Shown: positions 17,515 to 25,557, counted from the stretch's first letter. The stretch is DNA of 64,000 bases from Bacteroidales bacterium (GCA_014800815.1 JAAVFI010000035.1:34760-98759), one strand, 5' to 3'. Numbers and translations are program-made. The notes: generated from the sequence alone by a model not told the origin.

Positions 17515-18207
17515 ATGGGAAATGAAGATGCTGAACGCATTCAGACCTCAGTCCTGAACAGACTCGAAAAAAAGGCCCTTTTGTGGCTCGCAGAGCGTCA
17601 GCCCGAGTGGATGACATCCGATATGCTCACTTATTTCGGCGTTGCCGCCGCAGTGCTCTACGCAGTATTCTGCTGGCTCGCAAATATCAACGTCAATTAC
17701 TTATGGGCTTCATCATTCTGCCTCGTCCTCAACTGGTACGGCGATAGCCTCGACGGTACACTCGCCCGTTTCCGCCAGACACAGCGTCCCAAGTACGGCT
17801 TCTTCATCGACCACTCGCTCGATGCCCTCACCACATGCCTTTTCTGCATCGGCCTCGGCCTCTCGCCTATGATGCAGATGAGCATAGCCCTCTTCATCAT
17901 GGGCGGCTACCTGTGCATGTCTATCTACACCTACCTCTCTACGATTATCATCGGCAAATTCCGCCTTACCTACGCAAGCCTCGGTCCCACGGAAGTACGC
18001 CTCATACTCATTGCGGTGTATATCCTCTTTATCTATAATCCCTGGCCCGATTTCTACTTCAAAGTCTTCGGCCAGAACTGGACTATCTACGACTGCCTCG
18101 GCGCTATCGTTGCCACTATCCTCTTCCTCATCTACATTGTGAGCATGAGCAAAGACCTCAAGATGCTTGCAAAGCAGGATCCTCCTAAAAAATATACAAA
18201 GAAATAA
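17515..18207 (+). CDS. CDP-alcohol phosphatidyltransferase family membrane protein
   Basis: A 230-residue integral membrane enzyme with about six helices. The family motif is visible around residues 80-104: GDSLDG, TLAR, then GFFIDHSLDA, which supplies the four metal-binding aspartates that catalyse displacement of CMP from a CDP-alcohol. The acceptor alcohol (glycerol phosphate, inositol, serine or other) cannot be read from this motif. The gene ends at 18207 and the next starts at 18208, so it is tightly linked to a GtrA protein and an HX5D acyltransferase, together suggesting a dedicated membrane-lipid or glycolipid pathway. Confidence 0.85.
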   Translation: MGNEDAERIQTSVLNRLEKKALLWLAERQPEWMTSDMLTYFGVAAAVLYAVFCWLANINVNYLWASSFCLVLNWYGDSLDGTLARFRQTQRPKYGFFIDHSLDALTTCLFCIGLGLSPMMQMSIALFIMGGYLCMSIYTYLSTIIIGKFRLTYASLGPTEVRLILIAVYILFIYNPWPDFYFKVFGQNWTIYDCLGAIVATILFLIYIVSMSKDLKMLAKQDPPKKYTKK

Positions 18208-18774
18208 ATGGGAAACCCGAATATAGGGAAGTCCAACGAAAAACTTAGCGAAGTAAAGAAGAAGTTATTCTACAGCAACGGCTTCTTCTTTACTTTGCTG
18301 CGTTCAAGCGTGTCTTCGCAGCTCTGCGGCTGGATAGATACGCTCACTGCGTTCCTTGCATTCTCGCTCTTCGACCTCACCGCGTGGCTGTCTACAGCTA
18401 TCGGAGCCTTCATAGGTGGTGTATTCAACTGCATCATCAACTACAAATACACCTTCCGTGCCAAGGGCGTGGCTTGGCGCACAGCCCTTACAAAATTCGC
18501 CTTCGTATGGACCGGTTCGCTGCTCCTCAACAGTTTCGGCACACAGGAAGTGTACTCGCTCGTACGTGATTGGGAGTGGCTCCACGAAGTGACCGGCGGC
18601 ATTGCCGAAGACGGCACTTTCCTCGCCGCCCGACTTTTCGTTGCTCTCGCAGTGTCTTTGTGCTGGAATTTCCTCCTGCAGCGCAACTTCGTATTCAAGG
18701 AATCTCGCCTTGACCCTTATATCAATCGTGTACTCGACCGTCTCGGTATCGTTTCTAAAAAATCAAATTCTTAA
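18208..18774 (+). CDS. GtrA family membrane protein
   Basis: A 188-residue protein with a charged N-terminus and about four membrane helices. GtrA signatures are visible in FIGGVFNCIINYKYTFRA and in the C-terminal SLCWNFLLQRNFVFKE, the paired N-(Y/F)-x-x-x-(Y/F)-x-F motifs of the family. GtrA-like proteins are thought to flip or assist transfer of polyprenyl-linked sugars. It is fused end to end with the upstream phosphatidyltransferase gene (no gap), and the acyltransferase start follows seven bases after its stop. Its length exceeds the usual 120-150 residues because of an inserted loop (about 90-135). Confidence 0.82.
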   Translation: MGNPNIGKSNEKLSEVKKKLFYSNGFFFTLLRSSVSSQLCGWIDTLTAFLAFSLFDLTAWLSTAIGAFIGGVFNCIINYKYTFRAKGVAWRTALTKFAFVWTGSLLLNSFGTQEVYSLVRDWEWLHEVTGGIAEDGTFLAARLFVALAVSLCWNFLLQRNFVFKESRLDPYINRVLDRLGIVSKKSNS

Positions 18775-18781
18775 GCCGGAT

Positions 18782-19693
18782 ATGGAAACCAAAAAAAATC
18801 AATTTGGAGAAGACGTATATGTCTTCGAGGAGTATCCTAATGTTGAGGTACGTCCCGACGTTATCAATATGCGCGACGTAGTCGATTTGGTTCCACAGGC
18901 TGCTAAATACCCGCGCCTTGTCAAGTGGCTCATGCACGTCTTCAAAATGGACGAAGTGAACCGCATCCACTCCACATGGTGCAAGACTCCCGGCCCCGAA
19001 TTCACCAAGCACCTCATATTCGACGAGTTCAACATCGACCTGCAGGTCGATGGCATGGATATCCTCGAGCGCTATAAAGAAGGCCCGTTCATCACCGTAA
19101 GCAACCACCCCTTCGGCTCTATCGACGGCATCGCCCTGATATATATCGTCACGCGCGTACGTCCCAAGTACAAAGTGGTGGTCAACATGATTCTCGACAA
19201 GATTTCGGCCATGCGCCCCAACTTCATATCTGTCGACCAGTCGGCCTCCAGCGACCCCGAGAAGCGTGCAGTGTCGGTCAACGGTGTCCGCGAAGTACTC
19301 TCAATGCTTCGTCGCGGTGAGCCCGTAGGATTCTTCCCCGCCGGCGCTATCGGCATGACAGACAAAGACGGCATCATCGTAGACCGTCCCTGGCGTCCCG
19401 AAGTACTTCAGATTATACAGAAAGCCAAAGTCCCCGTAATTCCCATATACTTCCACGGCACAAACTCCCGCCTCTTCAACTTCCTCGGACACCACTGTGT
19501 GCCCCTCCGCACAGCATGGCTCGTGCGTGAACTCATGAAGAAGAAAGGCAAGCCCATGCGTGTGAGCATCGGAGAGCCCGTCACCGTAGAGAAGCAGGCC
19601 GAATTCGGCGGCGATGCCGAGGCTCTCGGTTGGTATCTGCGCATGCAGACCTACGACCTCTCGGGCCGGCACGTCACCACCATGAGCAAGTAA
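18782..19693 (+). CDS. Lysophospholipid/hemolysin-type acyltransferase (OlsB/GlsB-like branch)
   Basis: A 303-residue PlsC-superfamily acyltransferase. The catalytic motif reads SNHPFGSIDG with His109 and Asp115, i.e. H-x5-D, which is the spacing of the OlsB/hemolysin branch rather than classical PlsC H-x4-D. The second block FFPAGAIG (about 180-187) matches the phosphate-binding region, and VPVIPIYFHGTNSRLF follows. Relatives include GlsB, which adds the ester-linked fatty acid of glycine lipids in Bacteroides; that assignment is tentative because no adjacent GNAT-type N-acyltransferase is present. The ATG at 18782 is chosen because an upstream in-frame start lies inside the gtrA gene. It converges on apbE with no gap. 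Confidence 0.82.
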   Translation: METKKNQFGEDVYVFEEYPNVEVRPDVINMRDVVDLVPQAAKYPRLVKWLMHVFKMDEVNRIHSTWCKTPGPEFTKHLIFDEFNIDLQVDGMDILERYKEGPFITVSNHPFGSIDGIALIYIVTRVRPKYKVVVNMILDKISAMRPNFISVDQSASSDPEKRAVSVNGVREVLSMLRRGEPVGFFPAGAIGMTDKDGIIVDRPWRPEVLQIIQKAKVPVIPIYFHGTNSRLFNFLGHHCVPLRTAWLVRELMKKKGKPMRVSIGEPVTVEKQAEFGGDAEALGWYLRMQTYDLSGRHVTTMSK

Positions 19694-20656
19694 TCAATAC
19701 TCAGCCACAGTACCGTCGGCCGTCACCATTATGCCGTGCGTCCCCGTGGCCGACAGTATTCTCTTCACCTCTATAGTATCGCCAAGCGCCATACAGGCCG
19801 TGGCAAGAGCATCGGCTGTAGCGCAGTCCGAGGCAAACACCGTGGCCGAAGCTATGCTTGATTGCACCGGGTAGCCCGTTACGGGCGAAATGGTATGGCC
19901 CAGCTGACGGCCTTCCTCATCGCTGCGGAAACGGCGATAATTTCCCGACGTCGCTATAGCCGTACGCTCCTCATCAAGCTCAAGCACCGACATCCGTGTG
20001 TGCGAGTTTCCGGCAGCAGGAGCATCAAGTTGAATCCTCCAATTCTTGCCCTTGGGGTTGTGTCCGCGCGAGAGTATCTCACCCCCTATCTCCACCAGAT
20101 AATCAGAGCAGCCGCTTCTCTCAAGCAGCCGCCCGATGCACTCCACGCCATATCCTTTGGCTATCGACGAAAAGTCAAAAGCTGTATCCTCGTTTTTCTT
20201 CACAATCTTCCCCTCTGCGTCGATATCGCAGTCGCCTATACCCACGCTCGCGAGAGCCTCGGCCACGGCGGCAGAGTCGGGTAGTTCGCCCGATTCGGTG
20301 CGCCCGAAGCCCCATAAATCAGTGAGAGGCGCAACAGTAGGGTCGTACATTCCGCCCGTCAGTCCGCTAATGTGCTTTGCCAGGGTAAACACCTCGCGGA
20401 AATCATCGCTCACCGAGTCGGTCAGCCCGCTGTTTATCATCGACACCGTCGATGCCGGGTTGAACATAGAGAGCTCGGAGTCGATTCGTTTAAGCTCCAC
20501 CCTGATTTCTTCGTCAAGATTTTTCGCGGAATTATATACAATATGGTAGGTCGTACCCCAGGTTTGGCCGTCCGTAGTATAAAAAGTGCGTTCGCAACTT
20601 GCAAATATCAAAATTAATACCGAAATTAGCGGCACAAACCTCATACGCTTTTTCAT
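19694..20656 (-). CDS. apbE: FAD:protein FMN transferase, lipoprotein
   Basis: Attaches FMN to threonine residues of exported flavoproteins such as the NQR and RNF subunits. The 320-residue sequence starts with a lipoprotein signal (lipidated Cys21 in LIFASCERTF) and contains TWGTTYHIVY, the D-x-x-LSMFNPASTVSMIN segment, FDFSSIAKGYGVE and the late ISPVTGYPV and DCATADALATACM blocks that bind FAD and magnesium. Length and motif order are standard. It is convergent with the acyltransferase and its stop abuts that gene's stop. A TACATTTG box on the minus strand (20685 to 20678) may be its -7 element. Confidence 0.93.
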   Translation of the reverse strand: MKKRMRFVPLISVLILIFASCERTFYTTDGQTWGTTYHIVYNSAKNLDEEIRVELKRIDSELSMFNPASTVSMINSGLTDSVSDDFREVFTLAKHISGLTGGMYDPTVAPLTDLWGFGRTESGELPDSAAVAEALASVGIGDCDIDAEGKIVKKNEDTAFDFSSIAKGYGVECIGRLLERSGCSDYLVEIGGEILSRGHNPKGKNWRIQLDAPAAGNSHTRMSVLELDEERTAIATSGNYRRFRSDEEGRQLGHTISPVTGYPVQSSIASATVFASDCATADALATACMALGDTIEVKRILSATGTHGIMVTADGTVAEY

Positions 20657-20782
20657 ATCATCTTCTTTTTGTTCCTACAAATGTACTAAAAAATTCGTCA
20701 ACTGCGAACCCCCTGCCTTCATCACACGTTCACTATTTAGAAACCTGAATAATTCATAGAACCCTCTAACATCAAAAAGAAT

Positions 20783-21352
20783 ATGCGTAGCTTTATCTTT
20801 CTCGCCGAAGGCTTTGAAGAAATCGAAGCCCTTACAACAATCGACGTAATGCGCCGTGCAGGTATGGACATCAAATCCGTATCCATCACTTCCGACCGTC
20901 AGGTAACAGGCGCACACGGCATCACCGTCACCACCGACCTCACCTTCAAAGAAGCCGACTTCGGCGGCTCCGAATGGCTTATACTCCCCGGCGGCCTCCC
21001 CGGCGCTACAAATCTCGCCTCCGACGAAGCCCTCTGTGACCTCCTGAGAGTCCACAAAGGCAAGATTGCCGCAATCTGCGCAGCCCCTGCAGTAGTGCTC
21101 GCGCCCCTCGGCCTCCTCAACGGCAAAGAAGCGACATGCTACCCCGGCTTCGAAGAAGAGTGCATCAAACACGGAGCCGCTATGCGAGATACACAAGTAG
21201 TAGTCACTGACAAAATCATTACCGGCAACGGCCCCAGCGCAGCTCTTCCCTTCGCCCTCGCTATCGTGGCAGCCTCTCTTGGCGAACCCGCAGCCCGCGA
21301 GATCGGCTCAGGAATGTTGTACTATCCCAAAGCACAGAATTTCTACTTCTGA
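20783..21352 (+). CDS. DJ-1/PfpI family protein (YajL-like)
   Basis: A 189-residue class I glutamine-amidotransferase-like protein. It starts FIFLAEGFEEIEALTTIDVM, with the conserved acidic residue that hydrogen-bonds the reactive cysteine, and has the nucleophile elbow AICAAP (Cys99) and the GNGPSAALPFAL region. DJ-1/YajL proteins are linked to protection against oxidative and carbonyl stress; proposed deglycase activity is debated. The gene stands alone, divergent from apbE, and is closed by a terminator at 21402-21428. Confidence 0.9.
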   Translation: MRSFIFLAEGFEEIEALTTIDVMRRAGMDIKSVSITSDRQVTGAHGITVTTDLTFKEADFGGSEWLILPGGLPGATNLASDEALCDLLRVHKGKIAAICAAPAVVLAPLGLLNGKEATCYPGFEEECIKHGAAMRDTQVVVTDKIITGNGPSAALPFALAIVAASLGEPAAREIGSGMLYYPKAQNFYF

Positions 21353-21401
21353 TTCCATACACACTGCAAAATATTTTTTGCCGGGTTCACACGAGGCGTC
21401 A

Positions 21402-21428
21402 AGCCGGGTGGTGGGCCCGGTTTTTTTT
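21402..21428 (+). terminator. Terminator after the DJ-1 gene
   Basis: AGCCGGG (21402-21408) pairs with CCCGGTT around 21416-21422 across a short G-rich loop, followed by a T8 run (21421-21428). Confidence 0.75.
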
Positions 21429-21492
21429 ATATTTTCAAGAGTGGCTAAGTGATACTCGGACTTTTGCATCGCAGAGGAAATTGACGTATCGA

Positions 21493-21542
21493 CAAAAATG
21501 CTCCGGGCCCGCTTCTTGCGATTGAGCAAGAGGCGGGCCCGG
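21493..21542 (-). terminator. Strong terminator of the Ivy-like gene
   Basis: On the minus strand a 17-bp stem with one mismatch (arms 21542-21526 and 21519-21503) and a six-base loop is followed by ATTTTTG. It terminates the leftward Ivy-like gene. Confidence 0.75.
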
Positions 21543-21564
21543 CTAAGAGGTGGTATGTGCTGTA

Positions 21565-22014
21565 TTACTTTTCGGTGAAAGTTTCGTCCTTACCGTCTAC
21601 GCGATAGATTACGCTGAGTACGTTGCTCTTGGCGTCATACACGATTGTGAAGTTTGTAGCTTCGCAGTTGTGAGCCTGGCAAGCGTGAGCGGTATAGAGA
21701 CCGTCCTTTTCTTCGATAGGAGTCTGAGTATTGAAGTTTTCAGCGAGATAGTCGTAGCGTTCCTGACCGATAAGTGAGACAAGGCGAGCCTTGAGAGCGG
21801 CATTTTCCATAAAGTCAACGTCGCGGGGATATTTGTCCACGCCGGCCTTGAAGAGTTCGGCTACAGAGTCAGTTGCTTCAGTTGCAGCAGTTTCGGGCTG
21901 AGTTGTTGTTTCAGTTGTTGTTTCAGTTGTTTTGTCTGCACTTTTCTGGCAAGATACCATGGGCACGAGCAGAGCTGCTGCGCCTACCATAGCTAAAATC
22001 AGGTTCTTTTTCAT
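21565..22014 (-). CDS. Ivy-like lysozyme inhibitor lipoprotein (putative)
   Basis: A 149-residue predicted lipoprotein: signal MKKNLILAMVGAAALLVPMV, lipidated Cys22, then a Thr/Glu-rich linker (28-50). The C-terminal domain (55-149) contains HACQAHNC (Cys112, His115, Cys117), which lines up with the CKPHDC loop of Escherichia coli Ivy that plugs the lysozyme active site. The flanking strands also match in order: a T-x-x-AC entry strand, then FTIVYDAKSNVLSVIYRVDG versus IAVMWSEKSNQMTGLFSTID in Ivy. It may thus protect a gut bacterium from host c-type lysozyme at the outer membrane. The match is by eye; length is close to Ivy plus a linker. It neighbours the accessory island. Confidence 0.65.
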   Translation of the reverse strand: MKKNLILAMVGAAALLVPMVSCQKSADKTTETTTETTTQPETAATEATDSVAELFKAGVDKYPRDVDFMENAALKARLVSLIGQERYDYLAENFNTQTPIEEKDGLYTAHACQAHNCEATNFTIVYDAKSNVLSVIYRVDGKDETFTEK

Positions 22015-22070
22015 ATTTAGAGCTGTTTATTGTTATATCTTATTCTATAACGCACAACAGTCCGAAAGGT

Positions 22071-22223
22071 TCACGGAAGTAGAATTTTTTTTGAAAAATT
22101 TTTCTCCAACCCGATGAGATACTCCTTGATTACACTACCTGCGGCATAGTTTCCTATTCCACCCGCTGCCGGCACAACTCTGTGGCATGGGATAAACACG
22201 TGAAAGGGATTGCGCGCACAGGC
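22071..22223 (-). pseudogene. Truncated duplicate of the ogt 3' end
   Basis: On the minus strand this reads CARNPFHVFIPCHRVV and on to a modified C-terminus GLEKNFSKKILLP, closely matching the last third of the intact ogt gene (24700-24864). The N-terminal two thirds are missing and no start is present, so it is a non-functional fragment. With the intact copy it forms a direct repeat of about 150 bp bracketing the island 22224-24699. A shared 11-mer (22230-22240 and 25134-25144) may be a trace of further ogt sequence or chance. Confidence 0.85.
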
Positions 22224-23475
22224 AATCGACTTCAGCGCTTATAAAAACGCAGGGCTTGACATTAAATAATGCAATGAAAAGTCTATTTGCTGCCGATATC
22301 AATTGCTCGCTGTGTCGGTCAAAATCTTAGTGAAATTGCATTTCCTGAAATATCGTGAAAATCGACTGATAAATAATCCGTAATTTTTGTGAATAACATC
22401 TTGCCGAGAATGTGTATCACAAAATAACAATTCTGTATAAGAACAAGTTATACAATGATATTCGCATGTGACCTGATGTAAACTTTTTGAAGTTTGTAGT
22501 GGCTTCAGACATCCCCCACCGCCCTATGGCTCGTTTTGGCCCTTGCTCTTATTTTAGCGGAATATGCAGACGATGTACTGTAAAATCACTGTCGTGAGGG
22601 TCAAACTTCCATTCGTCGAAAATTGACACTTACTACAGCTCCGCTTTTTCCTTCGATGCAGATTTTCAATCAAGGCGAGGGGTTATATGTTGGCGATGTG
22701 CGGTCGAGCAAGATCGCCTGAGACGTAAGCGTGGAGGACGTCATCGATTTGCCGCTTGCGTAGCAAGAACGAGCGAAGCGCACTCGGAGCAAACAGCACA
22801 GAGTGGGGCGTGGAACTTGTGGAGCGATAGGCTCTTTGTCGTGGGCTTGCCTCAGACTATGAACCGCCCCCTCTGTGACGTGAGCAGCAGGCTGCTCGGA
22901 GTAAGAGAAGTTGGCGTACTCCCGACGGAGAAGGAGGCGAGGATTGCTGAGTGTGTATCGGGGCTTGGGGTTGGGGTCGATACCAGGAGCGAGGAATGAA
23001 GGCGGCTACATCCTCTATGGGTGGGAGGAACGTGGCTTGGTTATGGAGTCAGTGCGATATGGAGAAGGGTGCGAAGCAGACCGGCGCCGACAGCTCGGAA
23101 AAGCAAGTGGAGGTTTCTTTGCAGAGCAAAGCGACAAAGCCAGAAAATACGGGCTGACAGTTAAATGGATGCGTGCCAACACTATATGCGTAGCTGCAGG
23201 TGACGGCGGAAGCGAGAATGTAGCCGTCAAAGAGAGCTTGTGACCGTATGCGTAATGGGGCGAGTCGCACCCCGACGCTGGAGAGTTGCGAAGTAAAGCG
23301 TAATGAAGAGGGCTGACGTAATCTCTCGCCCCGAAATCGTAACGGACACTATTCTTAGCGGAACCTCTGTAGCCGAGAACAGCGCTAAAACCATTTACGC
23401 CACGAAGTTACCGCCCGTTAAAAGCGGTGGGAAAGACGCGAAAATTCAGGAACTTTTTGTACCTTTGTAGATGTT
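22224..23475. other. Gene-free accessory segment, GC-rich in its second half
   Basis: No supported gene is seen on either strand over about 1.25 kb. The first part (22240-22650) is AT-rich and full of stops. From about 22660 to 23400 the composition shifts to G-rich on the plus strand, with short frames that lack family features, signal peptides or membrane segments. From memory, similar G-rich non-coding tracts accompany Bacteroides conjugative elements; the decayed ardA nearby is compatible, but I cannot name the element. The segment may contain structured RNA. Confidence 0.5.
23459..23466 (+). promoter_or_regulatory. -7 box of the unknown gene at 23476
   Basis: TACCTTTG matches TAnnTTTG and ends only nine bases before the ATG, so the transcript would be leaderless or nearly so. 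No TTTG box at proper spacing is seen. Confidence 0.45.
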
Positions 23476-24246
23476 ATGGCATACTTCAAAATCAAAATAG
23501 ACAATTCTCCTGACGGTAAGAAGAAAAATTTTAGAATAGGTATAAAATTAATACTGCTCATTATGGCAGTAAATATTATTCCGTATATCTACTCACATTC
23601 GGAGTTCGGAATGATTAGAGAAGCAAGAAGTAGATATAATTGCATAAATTCGAGGACATCCGGATATTTTGAATATCTTGAAAAATATCCAAATGGGAAA
23701 TATGCTAAAGAAGCAACCACGATTTTAAAAGCGTCAAATTGCTTGACTCCTACAGAATGCATGGAAAAATGGGAAGAAATTACCATCAGATATATTACGG
23801 GAGAGCCAACAGGTCGGTACATATTAGCTAAAAATGTAGTTATGACATCGCCAACTGGAGTAAATGGTGGAAAGTGGAATGCTAAGATAAAGAAAGAAAC
23901 TGAAACCTCTGAAATTTGGTATTTAGATTTTTGTCCTGAGTCAAATATGGATAGATATAAGGATCATGGTAATTTCTTAATGCTACGATATAAGGCATTT
24001 GATTCAAAGACTTCTGAACAATCCATTCGTTTGGAGTTTGTAAATCATAAAGGTTACAAATTTCCCCAATCTTTCAATTATCAACTTGATAGATGGAAAA
24101 ATGAAAAAGCAAAGGTGAAATTTGTTGGATTCACTAACGACAATCCTCATGCTACTGAATATGTCCCCACTCCGAATGGGAATGGTAGAAAAAAAGAAAC
24201 TACTTGGGTATGTTATAGTGATCCCGAATTTACGATTCAATTTTAA
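23476..24246 (+). CDS. Unknown AT-rich protein with one membrane anchor
   Basis: I do not recognise this 256-residue protein. It has a short charged N-terminus, one membrane helix (about 22-40, LILLIMAVNIIPYIYS) and an extracytoplasmic domain. Residues 49-62 (YLEKYPNGKYAKEA) resemble a single TPR/Sel1-type helix edge, and the rest alternates beta segments and charged loops without known motifs. Codon use is AT-rich and unlike the neighbouring core genes, which, with its position inside the ogt-flanked island next to an ardA remnant, points to horizontal acquisition. The reading frame is intact. Confidence 0.6.
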   Translation: MAYFKIKIDNSPDGKKKNFRIGIKLILLIMAVNIIPYIYSHSEFGMIREARSRYNCINSRTSGYFEYLEKYPNGKYAKEATTILKASNCLTPTECMEKWEEITIRYITGEPTGRYILAKNVVMTSPTGVNGGKWNAKIKKETETSEIWYLDFCPESNMDRYKDHGNFLMLRYKAFDSKTSEQSIRLEFVNHKGYKFPQSFNYQLDRWKNEKAKVKFVGFTNDNPHATEYVPTPNGNGRKKETTWVCYSDPEFTIQF

Positions 24247-24302
24247 TAACAACAAGAGGCTGCCCTTTCGGAAAGGCCCTGAAGTGGAGAGAGGAATGAG
24301 GG

Positions 24303-24600
24303 TCAGAGAACGCGGAATACGCGATTATTTGCGCCCATATTGTAGTCATACATGAACAGTTCGCGTCCGAAAGCTTCGTAGTCGAAGTAATTAGCGAGAT
24401 TACCCATCATCTTTTCAGATTGTAACATTCTTCAACGATGTGCCGGGCGAAATCTTCTTCGCTATCCTATCCGCCGCAGTAGGCTTCCTCGAAGTAGTCG
24501 AGCGAGTCGTTAAACTCCATATAGTAATCGACCGCTTCGGAGCCGTGCTTGTAGCACATTTCCGAGTATTCGAGGATATTATCGGCTGTCCGAAGCAATT
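24303..24600 (-). pseudogene. ardA: Decayed antirestriction gene (ardA C-terminal remnant)
   Basis: Reading the minus strand in two frames gives segments TADNILEYSEMCYKHGSEAV, DYYMEFNDSLDYFEEAYCGG, then an in-frame TAG, DSEEDFARHIVEECYN, a one-base frameshift near 24415, and KMMGNLANYFDYEAFGREL and its tail to a stop at 24303. This is the C-terminal part of ArdA, a DNA-mimic protein that blocks type I restriction and is carried by conjugative elements. The N-terminal half is gone. With one nonsense codon and one frameshift it cannot be functional. It marks the island as the relic of a mobile element. Confidence 0.75.
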
Positions 24601-24699
24601 ACTACTTTTGCTCATGGTTATTGTAGGTTTGTTTGGCGAATCAAAGTAACCATTTAGGGCTACTCCTGCAATAAGTGCCAGCCCTAATTTTTCAATCTT

Positions 24700-25188
24700 T
24701 CAAAAAAGTTTAGCGGACAGTAATATTCTTTTTGAAAAAATTTTCTCCAACCCGATGAGATACTCCTTGATTGCGCTTCCTGCGGCATAGTTTCCTATTC
24801 CGCCCGCTGCCGGCACAACTCTGTGGCAGGGGATAAACACGTGAAAGGGATTGCGTGCGCAGGCCGTGCCTACGGCTCTCACAGCGCCGGGGCGTCCTAT
24901 TTCAGCCGCGATATCTGAATAAGTGGCTGTACTGCCGTAAGGTATTTTGGCAAGTGTTTCGCGGACGGCTACTGCGAAAGGCGTCGCATTGCAGTGGTCA
25001 AGTCGGGGGAGGGCGGGAAGTTTCTTTCCCGAAAAATAGCAGTCGAGCCAGTGACACGCCTTTTTGAGAATTGAGGACTCGGACTCGTGCGCCCCGTTTC
25101 CTTCCGTCCACAGGCACGAAGTCAGGCACTCGTCTTCAGCGCTTAGGCACAGAGTGCCGTACGGAGCCTTATAGTAGATACATTCCAT
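24700..25188 (-). CDS. ogt: Methylated-DNA-protein-cysteine methyltransferase
   Basis: A 162-residue suicide repair protein that removes alkyl groups from O6-alkylguanine. The active-site motif IPCHRVV places the acceptor at Cys121, preceded by the helix-turn-helix region (YGSTATYSDIAAEIGRPGAV, about 84-103) and the AVGTACARNP segment. Length is typical for Ogt. The 3' third is duplicated as a fragment at 22071-22223, and the 2.5 kb between is accessory. No strong promoter box was seen upstream; ferredoxin lies next with its own terminator between. Confidence 0.93.
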   Translation of the reverse strand: MECIYYKAPYGTLCLSAEDECLTSCLWTEGNGAHESESSILKKACHWLDCYFSGKKLPALPRLDHCNATPFAVAVRETLAKIPYGSTATYSDIAAEIGRPGAVRAVGTACARNPFHVFIPCHRVVPAAGGIGNYAAGSAIKEYLIGLEKIFSKRILLSAKLF

Positions 25189-25196
25189 AGTATATC

Positions 25197-25235
25197 AAAA
25201 AAGAAAAGACCGACAGCCATGCGACTATCGGTCTT
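25197..25235 (-). terminator. Terminator of the ferredoxin gene
   Basis: On the minus strand AAGACCGATAG (25235 to 25225) pairs with CTGTCGGTCTT (25216 to 25206), an eight-base loop between, followed by TTCTTTTTT. Confidence 0.8.
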
Positions 25236-25291
25236 ATATTCTTTCAATCCCTTAAGAGATCTTTGAATTAAAATTCAAATACACTCTAAGA

Positions 25292-25462
25292 TTATTCGCC
25301 GGGGATGATAGCTTCGCTGGGGCATACAGAAGCGCAAGTGCCGCAGTCGATGCAAGTGTCGGGATCGATGTGATAGATGTCACCTTCTGAGATAGCGCCA
25401 ACGGGGCACTCGGGGAGGCAGGTGCCGCAAGCGACACAGCTGTCGGTAATTACGTAAGCCAT
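25292..25462 (-). CDS. Ferredoxin with two 4Fe-4S clusters
   Basis: A 56-residue protein beginning MAYVITDSCVACGTCLPECP. Two CxxCxxCxxxCP motifs are present (CVACGTCLPECP and CIDCGTCASVCP), so it binds two [4Fe-4S] clusters and serves as a low-potential electron carrier, for example for pyruvate:ferredoxin oxidoreductase. It is a monocistronic gene with a consensus promoter (25514-25545, minus) and its own terminator. The small size and motif spacing are those of clostridial-type ferredoxins. Confidence 0.93.
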   Translation of the reverse strand: MAYVITDSCVACGTCLPECPVGAISEGDIYHIDPDTCIDCGTCASVCPSEAIIPGE

Positions 25463-25513
25463 TGTAGTGTTAATTTAAGAATTTACGGAATATTGTCTAT
25501 TTGTTTGTGGATG

Positions 25514-25545
25514 CAAATTTAGTGCTTTTTTCGTATCGCACCAAA
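25514..25545 (-). promoter_or_regulatory. Promoter of the ferredoxin gene
   Basis: On the minus strand TTTG (25545 to 25542), 20 bases, then TAAATTTG (25521 to 25514): full match to the Bacteroidetes consensus, about 52 bases before the ATG. Confidence 0.75.
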
Positions 25546-25557
25546 AAATGCGCCTTA

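Noticed and set aside
22817..23270. Short frames on both strands in the island
   Set aside because: Overlapping low-complexity frames of 60 to 110 codons without motifs or ordinary codon use; treated as non-coding.
23040..23300. Possible group II intron (GTGCG start, GACCGTATGCG domain V-like)
   Set aside because: No reverse transcriptase, no convincing domain V hairpin and no intron-like 3' end; kept only as a test suggestion.
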